From Haloferax litoreum (GTDB lineage: Archaea; Halobacteriota; Halobacteria; Halobacteriales; Haloferacaceae), in the NCBI RefSeq assembly GCF_009674605.1, contig NZ_WKJO01000001.1:1488001-1552000 (forward strand): a DNA stretch of 64,000 nucleotides. Direction: 5' to 3'. Made by a program: the position numbers and the translations under genes. Below are positions 35,001-43,935 of this stretch, piece after piece. Below the pieces are notes generated by a model. It saw only the letters and a list, made by a program, of their open reading frames with translations. It had not been told where the DNA came from and searched no databases. The number at the start of each line of letters is the position of its first letter. The stretch's first letter is position 1.

Positions 35001-35433
35001 CATAGGTAGTTGCAGCATCGTGTTTTAGTTTAGATTGAAATTCCCCAGGGAGTTCGGAGTTAATTAGAGAAACGACAGGATGATCCCAATCTTCCTCTGA
35101 CTTTGCCTCCAGGAAGTGGGTAAGTGCATACTGGGCCTTCATGTTGAGAGAAGAATGAGGGATAGGGAGGCTTTCTGATGAGTTGTTACTGGAGGGAGCG
35201 CTCAAATTCTCAACCCGATATCGGCCATTTCCTTTCGCATCTAATTCACCAGCATCTCGGAGCTCTTGGAGAGTTCGCCGAGTAGTTGCCTCCCACGTAT
35301 TATTATCTGGAAATTTTTCTCGAAGAGTCGATTCGGAGAACGCCAGTAGGTCTTGTAGATCAAATTCCTGCGTATCATGTTGATCGCAGTACCGCGTGAT
35401 TTCAGCGCGGATCGTGTCCCGCCATTCAGACAT
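32023..35433 (-). CDS. mcrB: McrB-type AAA+ motor with N-terminal wHTH, MrcB_N-like and EVE-like readers
   Basis: An 1136-residue multidomain protein. Residues about 1-75 form a winged-helix region (TTRRTLQELRDAGELDAKGNGRY). Residues about 95-300 resemble the MrcB N-terminal DUF3578 domain. Residues about 343-520 are EVE/PUA-like (DIVLHLLQDQHQIVGISVI), a modified-base pocket fold. Residues about 690-1000 are the McrB AAA+ domain with Walker A GPPGTGKT at 691-698 and RFVLIVDEINRGNL as Walker B, plus GTMNTADRSIALVD. The GTP- or ATP-driven motor would translocate DNA for the McrC cut. The domain stack suggests an unusual target modification. Confidence 0.87.
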   Translation of the reverse strand: MSEWRDTIRAEITRYCDQHDTQEFDLQDLLAFSESTLREKFPDNNTWEATTRRTLQELRDAGELDAKGNGRYRVENLSAPSSNNSSESLPIPHSSLNMKAQYALTHFLEAKSEEDWDHPVVSLINSELPGEFQSKLKHDAATTYGIEPEHLNVRGSSGTGRMANIPWIGVFDQRVAEGPQDGLYVVYLFDTVEDRLFLTLNQGMTQLKDNYGLGATKEVLSKRAEILRTRIDLDRFEMESIELPSQLLTGRNKYYGDSTICYRSYDASQFPSENDLVIDLCELVASYQEIVESGFYQSLLDSFDEENVVQRRPGSSGLTEETSDSSELESSEDMRQDTSPDPSIWIEKTQVANRPYKQKGEFKLGKAIMSPSRDKGGQKRYEAMREAEAGDIVLHLLQDQHQIVGISVIDSALQEDFEGPPDDRWTEEQQVQGGYLRWLKDYQGIEPHIHVYKQILENPEYQDRLREIREESGKIFYSKRLSLNQGHYFTQCPDELVKIFVEESPHLANLLEERGYDLNGDIQLPPADQYDGIKEATKDIRARIDQVEGAQNWLNERLAETIVRDWTEALRRSDLIDAVVTATDSVKCEQIVDVYEDHRIQLKELADEIGSGTIKNSSLNQGEVLFVVLLRDLQSEVEITPNMNHVKFKALLQGRHRGDGGDILTPPDRQPSDTDTIERQLEQAQQLVFYGPPGTGKTYTARQFAHWWLNQQSDHTPTTQQLETVTFHPSFSYEDFIEGLTAEADDGMVEYRIQAGVFKRICQRAETAYQHAKQNDDLDEARRFVLIVDEINRGNLAQIFGETITLLESDKRLDQPNEVEITLSHSREPFTVPPNLYVIGTMNTADRSIALVDAALRRRFRFLAFPPNYSVLIDHHDFESLGEIQEVAQTSSDPYQSLVALSVLAVRELNETIVDTPDLGKGKQIGHSYLMNLDEAADIVDAWKFEILPLLEEYYFGQFERIREELFQASGGRLFHWESEEISDFTRDDLRRALAEFVDIDLVEEEVNGSADDSSETIYTLNLLLEENVLQSGDELVFSDDKVPEESNRPYDSSDPFWRCEVTGKSGQSNGVRWLFNDEEYSFSGLARAVLEQVSDHDRPVSGPDYWRHPAFDNKRLDSIRSEVQSGTLTNADREH

Positions 35434-35564
35434 ACATCTATCACTTCAAGCAGACCATATGAATATGGTGACCACTCTTGTTTCGATGTAGAGGAAGTTA
35501 GAACGATTGCCTCGCTTTCTGTTTGACAACTGCTGAGTGAGGCAAGTAACAGCTACTACGAACG

Positions 35565-37679
35565 ATGGTCAAATATCTGTACTGTCATCATAACAGATAT
35601 GTCCCACACGAACCTTTGTTAAATCGAACAATGGTAAAGGTCCGAACAGAAACGCTACAACGGGCATACAGCAAAATTGTAGACGACGGAAAGGACCTTC
35701 ATATCTCTGGGCAGCCAGGGATTGGGAAAACAGAGTTCCTCAACAATCTGACCGAAGAGATACCCAGTCAGTATACGGTCAAATCAACGACTGTCCGCGC
35801 ACACCACGATCACAACAGTCTTGAACGCGATCTCCTTCATCTCGCCCGTAGAGCAGCACCAGAACGAGATACAAAACCAAACCAACTTATCAGCGCTTCT
35901 GCTGGTGCCGGACCCATTAGTGGCGGTGGAACAGTGGATGACCGTGTCCGCGACCTATACAAACTAGAGGATCTAACTGCAAATTGGTCGAACGACCCGC
36001 TCCTCCTCTGCATTGATGATATCCACAAAATCGCCGACGATGAGCAAGTTGTCCGGGACATTATCGGCGAACTTTCCTCTAGCCTAGGTCAGGGTGTCCA
36101 GCTCATCACCCTCGGGCAAATTCGGATGCCTGGTGGCCATGAGCTCGAGGATATCCACCTAAACCTATACACACTTGGTGAGACCCGAGTGTTCCTCCAA
36201 GAAGAGTTTGGGAATCTTCCGGAGGATACTGTTCGTGATGTTCACTCTGTAGTTGAAGGCCACCCACTCTATCTCAGTTTACTCACCGAGTCCTCTGAGG
36301 ATGAAACAGACTTCGATCTCCCTGAATATGCAGTACTGGATACTATCGAAGAACGATACTTGGAAGCTCTCCCCCGAGATACGGTGAAATTTCTGCGCCA
36401 ATTCGCACCTCTCCCGGAATTAAGCGAAAAACTCTGTGCTGGACTGTTTGAGGAATGGGATGCTCTCGAAATCGACCAGAAACTCCGAGAATTGGATCGA
36501 CGAGTAATCGTCCAACAGGTAAACCGGACTGATGACGGTGATAAAATCTACAAAATCCACGAACGCTTCCGCACCTTCCTTGTCCGAAAAAACCGTGACG
36601 CAGACGACGTCCACCGCGGAGCCTTCCAGTACCACCTCCAAGAGGTGACTGATATGCTGGCGCAAGAGCGTGACGAGAAGTGGGTGAACTCACTTCCGCA
36701 CTGGTTCTATGCACGGTACCACTTAGATCAGGTTCATGGGGAAAATGCTGGGTCAGAAGCGTTTCGAGAAGAACTCGACTGCATTGATCTCACCTACCCA
36801 CACCGTGGCCTTGTCATGCTTTATGCGGGAGTCTGCCTTCTCCCAGGAAACATTTTCTCTGCCTGGGAGCAGGAACTTCCCCTGTTCCGGGAATGGGTGT
36901 TCGATACGGTTGAGAACCAGCAACAAGCAGAACTGGTTGTTCGGGTATGTGAATGGGCATTGAGCCAGCTTGGAGATGAACCGATGGAACTCTCGGAGAT
37001 CCAAATTGAAGGGAGCCTGGATGATCTCCCTGAGGAATCACAGGTCTTCAACGATGTTGAATTGGCCGACGCCCATCTTCATCGTCTGCGGAAACTACGG
37101 GGGCACATCCTGCGATTTCTCTTTCTTGAGGAGCCGTATCAAAGTAAAGCCCATCGGGAGTTGATGATCAATGTTCTCAGCACATATGGGATCAGCAAAG
37201 AGATTCTCTCTCAATTAAAACAGCGTATCAAATCCATTCTCAAGGCAAGTGAACTTGGTGAGGAGTTTGATCAGCTTATAGAGCAGTATGCTGAATCTAT
37301 TGGAACTGAGTTTGAGAATAGTTTGAATAGCAGCCTTGACTTCTATGAGTTGCGGGACCAAGCGATGAACCTAGGCCGTGAGGCGTTTGACAACCTTCAC
37401 TACGACCTGTTGCTTGATTCGGGGTTGATCCATGAGATTGCTTTAGAGGGCGGTGAGGTACTCGAGGAAGCAGAGAATCCTGTTTTTGCGATGGTGTGGT
37501 ACAGTCTATTTGCGACGTACTTCCGCAATGCAAATGTGGTTCCTTCAGCCTTTGACCAGGTGAAGGAAAAATACATGGAGCAGTTAGAGCGGCGTAAGCA
37601 GTATGAGCAATCGATTGAGCATCCCATTATATTCGCAGAGGACTCTGCAGAGGGGCTGTCATTAGATGAGCAGGATTAG
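35565..37679 (+). CDS. STAND-type P-loop NTPase
   Basis: A 704-residue protein. It has Walker A GQPGIGKTEF near residue 49, a Walker B LLLCIDDIHKI near 145, sensor-like ITLGQ and a winged-helix-like region with KIYKIHERFRTFLVR near 320. The C-terminal 350 residues are helical with no recognised effector. It is a STAND/AAA_16 member, a class that includes many antiviral sensors. It is divergent from McrB across 131 bases. The start at 35565 is uncertain; MVKVRTETL at 35631 is an alternative. Confidence 0.75.
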   Translation: MVKYLYCHHNRYVPHEPLLNRTMVKVRTETLQRAYSKIVDDGKDLHISGQPGIGKTEFLNNLTEEIPSQYTVKSTTVRAHHDHNSLERDLLHLARRAAPERDTKPNQLISASAGAGPISGGGTVDDRVRDLYKLEDLTANWSNDPLLLCIDDIHKIADDEQVVRDIIGELSSSLGQGVQLITLGQIRMPGGHELEDIHLNLYTLGETRVFLQEEFGNLPEDTVRDVHSVVEGHPLYLSLLTESSEDETDFDLPEYAVLDTIEERYLEALPRDTVKFLRQFAPLPELSEKLCAGLFEEWDALEIDQKLRELDRRVIVQQVNRTDDGDKIYKIHERFRTFLVRKNRDADDVHRGAFQYHLQEVTDMLAQERDEKWVNSLPHWFYARYHLDQVHGENAGSEAFREELDCIDLTYPHRGLVMLYAGVCLLPGNIFSAWEQELPLFREWVFDTVENQQQAELVVRVCEWALSQLGDEPMELSEIQIEGSLDDLPEESQVFNDVELADAHLHRLRKLRGHILRFLFLEEPYQSKAHRELMINVLSTYGISKEILSQLKQRIKSILKASELGEEFDQLIEQYAESIGTEFENSLNSSLDFYELRDQAMNLGREAFDNLHYDLLLDSGLIHEIALEGGEVLEEAENPVFAMVWYSLFATYFRNANVVPSAFDQVKEKYMEQLERRKQYEQSIEHPIIFAEDSAEGLSLDEQD

Positions 37680-37822
37680 ACTACGGCTCGTTTCTTGGTC
37701 ACTGCAATACTGATATTCAGTTCAAGACTTTCAGGATCAATGCGGGGCTCAACAAACATCATGGGTGTTCCGTAGGCAACAAGCGTTCCGAGAACATAGG
37801 GTTCTTCCTCGGGGTCGACTTC
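37676..37822 (-). pseudogene. C-terminal gene fragment
   Basis: An open frame of 48 codons lacking a proper start, ending AVTKKRAVV. It begins after an in-frame TAG. The residues read EVDPEEEPYVLGTLVAYG, which look genuinely coding. A second stop-ended stretch in the same frame upstream (SHSNLRYDDLPGQHSVRHI) suggests a decayed gene. Its end overlaps the STAND gene's stop. The family is not identified. Confidence 0.35.
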
Positions 37823-38009
37823 CTATCTCACTATGTGGCGGACAGAATGTTGGCCGGGTAAATCATCGTACCGGAGATTAGAATGAGAGAAATGGAGGCT
37901 CGGTGAGAGTTCGGCCTCAGAATTCAAGAAATTCGACACAATTCATAGATATATGAAATCTGGTGGGTAATGGAACCACCACGCACCAGACGCATGAAGG
38001 CATCTCGAG
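37680..38009. other. Module junction with gene remnants and a repeat
   Basis: About 330 bases between the STAND gene and the truncated integrase-partner gene. It contains the pseudogene fragment and the middle copy of the 34-bp repeat (37885-37918). It marks the boundary between the two island modules. No intact gene was seen. Confidence 0.5.
37885..37918 (+). repeat. Middle copy of the 34-bp degenerate repeat
   Basis: A 34-base segment that matches 44549-44582 at 30 of 34 positions and shares its CGGCCTC end with the left-edge repeat. On the minus strand both read as similar peptide pieces (SEAELSPSLHFS and SAEAELLPTLHFS). It separates module A from module B. Confidence 0.6.
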
Positions 38010-38180
38010 ATGACTGACAGAGGATGGAGAGACAAGCAAAGTCTAGCCGACGACTCCGGCAGAGTCGTCATCTACTACAAGGTAGACAACCAAAAACAAT
38101 GGATCCAAGAAGCTGAGAACGCCGGCTACAGAAGCAGAAACGCTATCCTTCCAACGAATCTGTATCTGCATTCTGGCTAA
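38010..38180 (+). pseudogene. Truncated integrase-partner homologue
   Basis: A 56-residue frame starting MTDRGWRDKQSLADDSGRVVIYYK and then KQWIQEAENAGYRSRNAILP. That last part parallels KEEWWEEAEHEGSSLSRYLY of the 25014 protein but stops early, without the coiled-coil and winged-helix parts. It is likely the leftover of a second integrase cassette. The OLD gene's upstream GTG follows directly after its stop. Confidence 0.5.
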
Positions 38181-38228
38181 GTGATAGATGGTAAAGAAAT
38201 ATGTATCAGAAAGACTCCAGTGACAGTA

Positions 38229-40205
38229 GTGCAAATTCGTCGTATCTTTGTGGAAAACTTCAAAGCGATAAAAGGATCTGGGTGGATTGAATTAGAACCC
38301 AATCCTACGACCATTATCGGTCGGAATGAAGCTGGGAAGACTTCGATTTTAAATGCGATTTCTTATCTGGGTAATGATGATAGAGTTCCTGATTCCAAAC
38401 TCAATGAACGAGGTGTCGCTGAATTTGATGGGTCAGGGGAACTGGTTCCGGTGGTTACTGCAGAATTGTTGATCGAAGCAGGGGATAAGACAGAGCGAAA
38501 ATTGCCTCGTGGTAGTGGTATTGAAACGACTTACTTAACGAAATTCGCCGATGGCTCCAGGGAAGTATTCTATAAACGAGCTGAAACAAGTTCACCTCCG
38601 GAGATCTTCGAAGCAGGTGTAGCACGGAACCTTCTCCGGAAAAAATTACACTCAGCTGGTGTAGAGATTCCAAATAATCCAGCCGCCCGAAACGATACTG
38701 AAGCTAAAGAAGCATTGATGGATTTTGTATTGCTTGAATCAGAGTATGTTAGGGATACTGTTGGTATCTTCAGAGAGATCGATAGCAGTATCTCTGATGT
38801 TGATTATCCTGAGCTAGAAGAAATCGGGCAGGTACTTCAAGAATTGCTAAGTGACGCGGAAGAAGCTAGTATTTGTTCAGCTGATGTCCGAGATGACTTT
38901 CCCCCAGTAATTTTTGAGGAGACAACTAGAAAAATTTCGGACTCAATCTCAAGATCAGAGATTGAGGACGGTGGGGTAGGAAAGCCGGTATTATACAACC
39001 TTGTAAATTCAATAGATGTCAACTGGACCGATTCAGCTACTGGAGAGATTGAGCGTAAACTCAATAATCTAAGTCGAGACCTTGAATACGCGATAAATGA
39101 TGCTTGGAGTCAAAAGTCTGTAAGAATCGACATCGTGCCAAACTTCTCTGAAGATGATCTGACTGAAATAGAAATTCGGGTATCTGATTTTCAGACACAC
39201 GATGGAGAAAGAGCTCGTAGTCCTCGAGATCACCCTTCTGACCGGAGTGATGGATTCCATCGATTCTTGACCTTATATCTGGATGTCATTTCACGGAAAC
39301 CAGAAAATGGTTCTGCACTCGTGCTTCTTGATGATCCAGGGGTATATTTTCACCCGATCCAGAAGGGAGAGATGCTTGAAACAATCTCGAGCGACTTTGC
39401 TGAATCCAGCACTGTAATCTACACCACTCATTCTCCTTTCATGATCAACCTACAGAACCCAGCCGGGACCAGAGTGATTGATCAAGGATCAGGAACGATT
39501 AAAAATAGAATAATGGATGCGGAAGAAGGGTCTATTCGTCCGGTATCTGAAGCTCTTGGTTTGTCTGTGGGACTGGATTTATTCGGAGCCTCTGGGCGAA
39601 TTCTTGCGGAAGGGCCAACAGAGTATTATCTTATTCCAGCAATTTCAGAGTATTTCAGAGAGAATGATTTGGAAGGACTTTCGCTAGACGGTTACCGCGT
39701 GCTTCAAATGGCAGGGGTTGGCAACTCAGAAAAATTTAGTAAATGGGCCGTTGAGGAGGACATTCCATTTGTGATTCTTCTCGATAATGATGAGCCTGGT
39801 GAAGAAATGAAAGATGAGCTGGTAAGGGATAATCCAGAACTTGAAGACTGCATCCAAATGCTGGATGAGAGAGAAGAAGATGATGACCGGAATGTGGAAT
39901 TCGAAGATATGTTCCCACCTGACGAATATCTACATGCAGTCAATGACCGATACAGTAGCTTTGATGAATTCACCACAATCAGGGTAGAGGATGAGTCGGA
40001 GGGCTGGTATATTGAAGATGAGCTGTACGAGGGAGAAAACTTGGCAAATATTGCTAAAAAACTGGTCGAGAATCAGATCGAGCACGACTTTTCAAAATTG
40101 AAAGTTGCACAAACACTCGGGCATCGAATCAGGGATGGTCAAGTAAGCACCGACAGTCTCGATCGATTTGTACAGCTGTTTCAAACAATCAAATATGAAC
40201 ACTAA
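38229..40205 (+). CDS. OLD-family ATPase/TOPRIM nuclease
   Basis: A 658-residue protein if GTG 38229 is used; GTG 38181 would add 16 residues. The start is MQIRRIFVENFKAIKG. The ABC-type ATPase has Walker A GRNEAGKTS near residue 31 and LVLLDDPGVYFHP as the signature Walker B with H-loop further on. The C-terminal TOPRIM domain has ILAEGPTEYYL near 459 and LLDNDEPGEEM near 518. OLD nucleases such as GajA act in phage defence. No UvrD-like GajB is adjacent, so it is not a standard Gabija pair. It directly precedes a restriction-modification gene. Confidence 0.87.
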   Translation: MQIRRIFVENFKAIKGSGWIELEPNPTTIIGRNEAGKTSILNAISYLGNDDRVPDSKLNERGVAEFDGSGELVPVVTAELLIEAGDKTERKLPRGSGIETTYLTKFADGSREVFYKRAETSSPPEIFEAGVARNLLRKKLHSAGVEIPNNPAARNDTEAKEALMDFVLLESEYVRDTVGIFREIDSSISDVDYPELEEIGQVLQELLSDAEEASICSADVRDDFPPVIFEETTRKISDSISRSEIEDGGVGKPVLYNLVNSIDVNWTDSATGEIERKLNNLSRDLEYAINDAWSQKSVRIDIVPNFSEDDLTEIEIRVSDFQTHDGERARSPRDHPSDRSDGFHRFLTLYLDVISRKPENGSALVLLDDPGVYFHPIQKGEMLETISSDFAESSTVIYTTHSPFMINLQNPAGTRVIDQGSGTIKNRIMDAEEGSIRPVSEALGLSVGLDLFGASGRILAEGPTEYYLIPAISEYFRENDLEGLSLDGYRVLQMAGVGNSEKFSKWAVEEDIPFVILLDNDEPGEEMKDELVRDNPELEDCIQMLDEREEDDDRNVEFEDMFPPDEYLHAVNDRYSSFDEFTTIRVEDESEGWYIEDELYEGENLANIAKKLVENQIEHDFSKLKVAQTLGHRIRDGQVSTDSLDRFVQLFQTIKYEH

Positions 40206-40271
40206 TAAACCGGTCCAGTACGTCCGATACTTACATAGGCGGCCCAACGCACTTACTCCCTAACACAATAT

Positions 40272-43200
40272 ATGGCAGATTCTAATACTCCTGAAGCGAT
40301 CTCTTCTGATGAGTTCACTGATAGCGTTATTGGCGAGTACTTGGATTTGTATGCGGAGATTCAAACCGGAGAACGAGCCGAACACGACTTGATGCCACGG
40401 CTCATTGACCACCTTTTCGTTAACATCCTCGACTTTTCAAAAGCTGATTACGAACAAGAAGACGAATGGAATGACATCCGATTCTTTGACGAAGACCGCA
40501 ATCCGGTAATCATCGTCGAAGGCAAACGCCGAGATGTTGAGGTCGAGGAAGGCATTGAACAGGTCTTCCGATATGCCTCTGGAACGCCTTACGTCCGCTT
40601 CCTTGTTAGCACGAACATCGACAATCTTCTACTCTATGAACGCTGTCCCAAATCTCACCCTGACGCTATCACACACTACGGTATCTCCGCACGGAAAATC
40701 GCAGAAGTACCCTTCGAAGGAATCGCTAACAGAGCCAGTGGGCAAGCGATTGCCAACGAACTCACTCTTGACGAACGGCAAGCGATTCTGCAACTCAAGC
40801 GTCTGCGAAAGTCTGAGATCACCCATGAAGACCGGTATAGCGAATTCGACATCGTCAACCGTCAAGATGTAGATACTGACGAAGGATTCGACAATCTTCT
40901 ACAAACGCTCGCTACCTGCCTAGAAGACTACTTTATACCCTATACCCTGGCAGCCTTTGATCACTACGAGGAACGGTACCAAGAATTTGAGCGTGAACGA
41001 CAAGACCTAGAAGCCCAAATCAAACGGTTGAAAGACAGCGGACACGACGACTCCGAAATCGCAGATTTGGAAAGCCAACTTGCAGATCTCAGGGACGAAT
41101 ACGAGATTTACGAGCAGTTCAATAGCGACTACGAAACCTGGGTCCGACTGAGCAACCGTCAAGACACAGACTACGACGAAAACAAGGAGGTATTCTGCCG
41201 AGAGAGTGTCTACGTCCAGCTCAATAAAATCCTGCTAATCCGAATTGCTGAGGACAAAGATCTCACAAACCGGATGATCAGCAATGGTGGAGTAGACGAT
41301 TACTTCGCCTTTTGGAATGATTACACACGCTACGTTAGCCGAAACTACGTTGATTTGTTCGAACTCGCCTCAGAAGAACTCGGCGAGATATACGACCATC
41401 TTTACACGCGACGCATCTTCGACTGGGAACTCCGTGATGATCCAGACCTCGATAATGTAATCCAAAGAACTCTTTGGCATCTCAACCATTTCGATTTCAG
41501 TGATGTCGACAGAGACGTTCTGGGTCACCTCTACCAAGAACACTTACCTCCGGAGGAACGCAAAGCTCTGGGCGAGTTCTACACACCAACTGCTGTTGTT
41601 GACCTGATTCTCGACAGTGTCGGATACACTTCAGACAAGCAGTTAGAGAAGGAAGAGTATGACTTACTCGACCCGGCATGTGGGAGTGGGACCTTCCTCG
41701 TTCGTGCGGCCAAACGGTTGTTAGACAGACTGGATCAGAAAGGAGTCCCACCACGAGACGCGATTGAGATTGTACGTGAACGGCTCCACGGATTCGACTT
41801 GAATCCATTCGCTACTCACATTGCGGAAATGAACCTACTGTTCCAAGTCATTGATCTCTACCGCGAAGTCAAGGAAGAAGATCCAGAATATACCTTGGAT
41901 CGGTTCCATATCTACCAAACGGATTCGCTTCGACGAGAGAACCAAGAAAGTTTGACTGCTCTTCATAGCAGTGCAGTTCAACGCCGGTATCGGGAGGAAA
42001 GACGACAAGCAAATGAGATGAAAACCCGAAAGGACTACGGGTTTGTTGTCGGCAATCCTCCATACGTCCGAATTCAAAACATTCCAAAAGGACCTGCGCG
42101 TGATGATTACGACGAATTTCATTCAGCCCACTACAATTACGACCTCTACATCTTGTTCATCGAGCGTGCAGGTGACTGGCTTGCCGAGGGTGGAGAACTT
42201 GGCTTCATAACTTCGAACAAATTCATTCGTAATCGATACGGTGAGAAGATTCGGGACTACATCATCCAGAATTACAAAGTCGAAGAGCTGATTAATTTTG
42301 GAGATATATCTGTATTTCCCACGGTTCAAAGTTACCCAATAATTCTCGTAGGACAGCGAATTAATAAGGAGGAGCGAGCTCGGTCCCCAGAAGAGTTCAA
42401 ACCAGATCAGTATGCATTCACCTATGCTACTGTCCGAGAATCGCTTCCAGAGATCACCCAAACCGCATTGAATGGGGCAACAGGAGATGAGAAGTCCAGT
42501 GCGAACGGGGGCAGCCGGATAGCTGACATTATCCGATCTTGCCTACCTGAAACACCAGGCGGTGAACCGCCGAGCGAAGAACTGGTACTGGAGCGGCTAG
42601 GGAATGTCGCGTCCGATGTAGAGGCCAACACAGTTCCTCTAGATGTCTTCCCTGTAGAATCACTGATGTTGAGTGACGGTGACTGGCGGTTCGTTCCAGC
42701 AGATGAGGGGAAGGCAATGCGAGCGATAGAGGCTGGCGGTGATGAATTCGGTAGTTTCGCCGGGGCTCAAGCGATGAACGGTGCCCAGACTGGAGCGAAT
42801 GACGTGTTTGTGATTGATTCAGCAACAGTGGAAGAGTGGGATATGGAAGAAGAAATTGTCAAGCCTTTAGTGACTGGTGAAGACATCCACCGCTGGCATA
42901 CCGAGATCGAGGATGAATACTTAATCTACACAACTCCTGACCTGGATCTCGATGAGTACCCGAGAGTGAAGGCATATCTGGAATCGAACCGAGAGGAATT
43001 GCAGAACCGATATGCTGTCCAGCAAGGAAAAAATTGGTACCAACTTGCACGTCATCGTCCTGGTACTTTCGATCGTAAGAAGGTGGTCTCTCCAGACATT
43101 TGCTACTATAGCAACTTCTGGTTAGATGACAGCGAGGAAGTGACTGCTTTGAACACTGCATACTGCCTCTGGGCAGACTCTCTGGACGGCGATTATCTTA

Positions 43201-43871
43201 CTGGGATCTTCAACAGTAATGCAGTCCAGTTCTACATGCGTCGGTCGGCCCCGAAGTACAGCAACAATTACATGCGTTACCAGCGGGACTACTTGCTGGC
43301 AGTACCCATCCCTAATCCTGAAGAGAATGAATCTGAGCAGACAGAACTTGTGATCGACACAGCAAAGAAGCTCAAAGAGACGACTATGAAGTATCGACGC
43401 GCTCAAAAAATAAGAGAGCATCCAGAGTCGTTGCTCGAAGATGTAGATACTGAGTCTCTTTCGTATACGGAGTATATAATGCAGATGGATTTCGATAACG
43501 ATGATGCGGATGTGAGCCCATCACATGATGGGGTGACGGTACGACTCAACGTTCAGGACAGTATCGAGTTTATCGGGGAGAATTGTGCCGCTGCATTTGT
43601 CCGGCTTCTCAATGCATTGGACGTGGGAACAGTAGGGGAACTTCGGAAGCTGGAGGTCCCTGTATCTGCAGAGGAACTTTCCAACCTAATGAAATCTTAT
43701 CATGATGCAGAACTGGCTGTCAATGAGTTGGCTGAAGAAGCTATTTCCTTAGAAAAAGAGCTGAATGGCGCGGTCTACGAGTTGTATGGCCTTGGGGACG
43801 AAGTAAAACGATTAATAGAAGAGAGAGTTGATCGACCTTCTAACCCGCTTGAGTCTAAAGTCCGAGGGTAG
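40272..43871 (+). CDS. Type IIG-like restriction-modification enzyme (Eco57I/MmeI type)
   Basis: A 1199-residue single-chain enzyme. The N-terminal nuclease has NPVIIVEGKRRD near residue 80 (PD-ExK core). A coiled-coil linker spans residues about 240-285. The adenine methyltransferase has SAM motif LDPACGSGTFLV near 466 and catalytic NPPY near 593. A C-terminal target-recognition region reads VSPDICYYSNFWLDD and PKYSNNYMRYQRDYLLAVPIP. It should both methylate adenine and cleave at its site without separate subunits. The nuclease and NPPY motifs look intact, so it is probably active. Confidence 0.87.
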   Translation: MADSNTPEAISSDEFTDSVIGEYLDLYAEIQTGERAEHDLMPRLIDHLFVNILDFSKADYEQEDEWNDIRFFDEDRNPVIIVEGKRRDVEVEEGIEQVFRYASGTPYVRFLVSTNIDNLLLYERCPKSHPDAITHYGISARKIAEVPFEGIANRASGQAIANELTLDERQAILQLKRLRKSEITHEDRYSEFDIVNRQDVDTDEGFDNLLQTLATCLEDYFIPYTLAAFDHYEERYQEFERERQDLEAQIKRLKDSGHDDSEIADLESQLADLRDEYEIYEQFNSDYETWVRLSNRQDTDYDENKEVFCRESVYVQLNKILLIRIAEDKDLTNRMISNGGVDDYFAFWNDYTRYVSRNYVDLFELASEELGEIYDHLYTRRIFDWELRDDPDLDNVIQRTLWHLNHFDFSDVDRDVLGHLYQEHLPPEERKALGEFYTPTAVVDLILDSVGYTSDKQLEKEEYDLLDPACGSGTFLVRAAKRLLDRLDQKGVPPRDAIEIVRERLHGFDLNPFATHIAEMNLLFQVIDLYREVKEEDPEYTLDRFHIYQTDSLRRENQESLTALHSSAVQRRYREERRQANEMKTRKDYGFVVGNPPYVRIQNIPKGPARDDYDEFHSAHYNYDLYILFIERAGDWLAEGGELGFITSNKFIRNRYGEKIRDYIIQNYKVEELINFGDISVFPTVQSYPIILVGQRINKEERARSPEEFKPDQYAFTYATVRESLPEITQTALNGATGDEKSSANGGSRIADIIRSCLPETPGGEPPSEELVLERLGNVASDVEANTVPLDVFPVESLMLSDGDWRFVPADEGKAMRAIEAGGDEFGSFAGAQAMNGAQTGANDVFVIDSATVEEWDMEEEIVKPLVTGEDIHRWHTEIEDEYLIYTTPDLDLDEYPRVKAYLESNREELQNRYAVQQGKNWYQLARHRPGTFDRKKVVSPDICYYSNFWLDDSEEVTALNTAYCLWADSLDGDYLTGIFNSNAVQFYMRRSAPKYSNNYMRYQRDYLLAVPIPNPEENESEQTELVIDTAKKLKETTMKYRRAQKIREHPESLLEDVDTESLSYTEYIMQMDFDNDDADVSPSHDGVTVRLNVQDSIEFIGENCAAAFVRLLNALDVGTVGELRKLEVPVSAEELSNLMKSYHDAELAVNELAEEAISLEKELNGAVYELYGLGDEVKRLIEERVDRPSNPLESKVRG

Positions 43872-43935
43872 GGCTCATACAAACAGAAAAACGCATAAAT
43901 AGTGATCTCTGGGTTTCAGTTCAGTTGGGCACTCA

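Noticed and set aside
38229-40205. Gabija system
   Set aside because: OLD alone is present; the required UvrD-like helicase gene is absent nearby.
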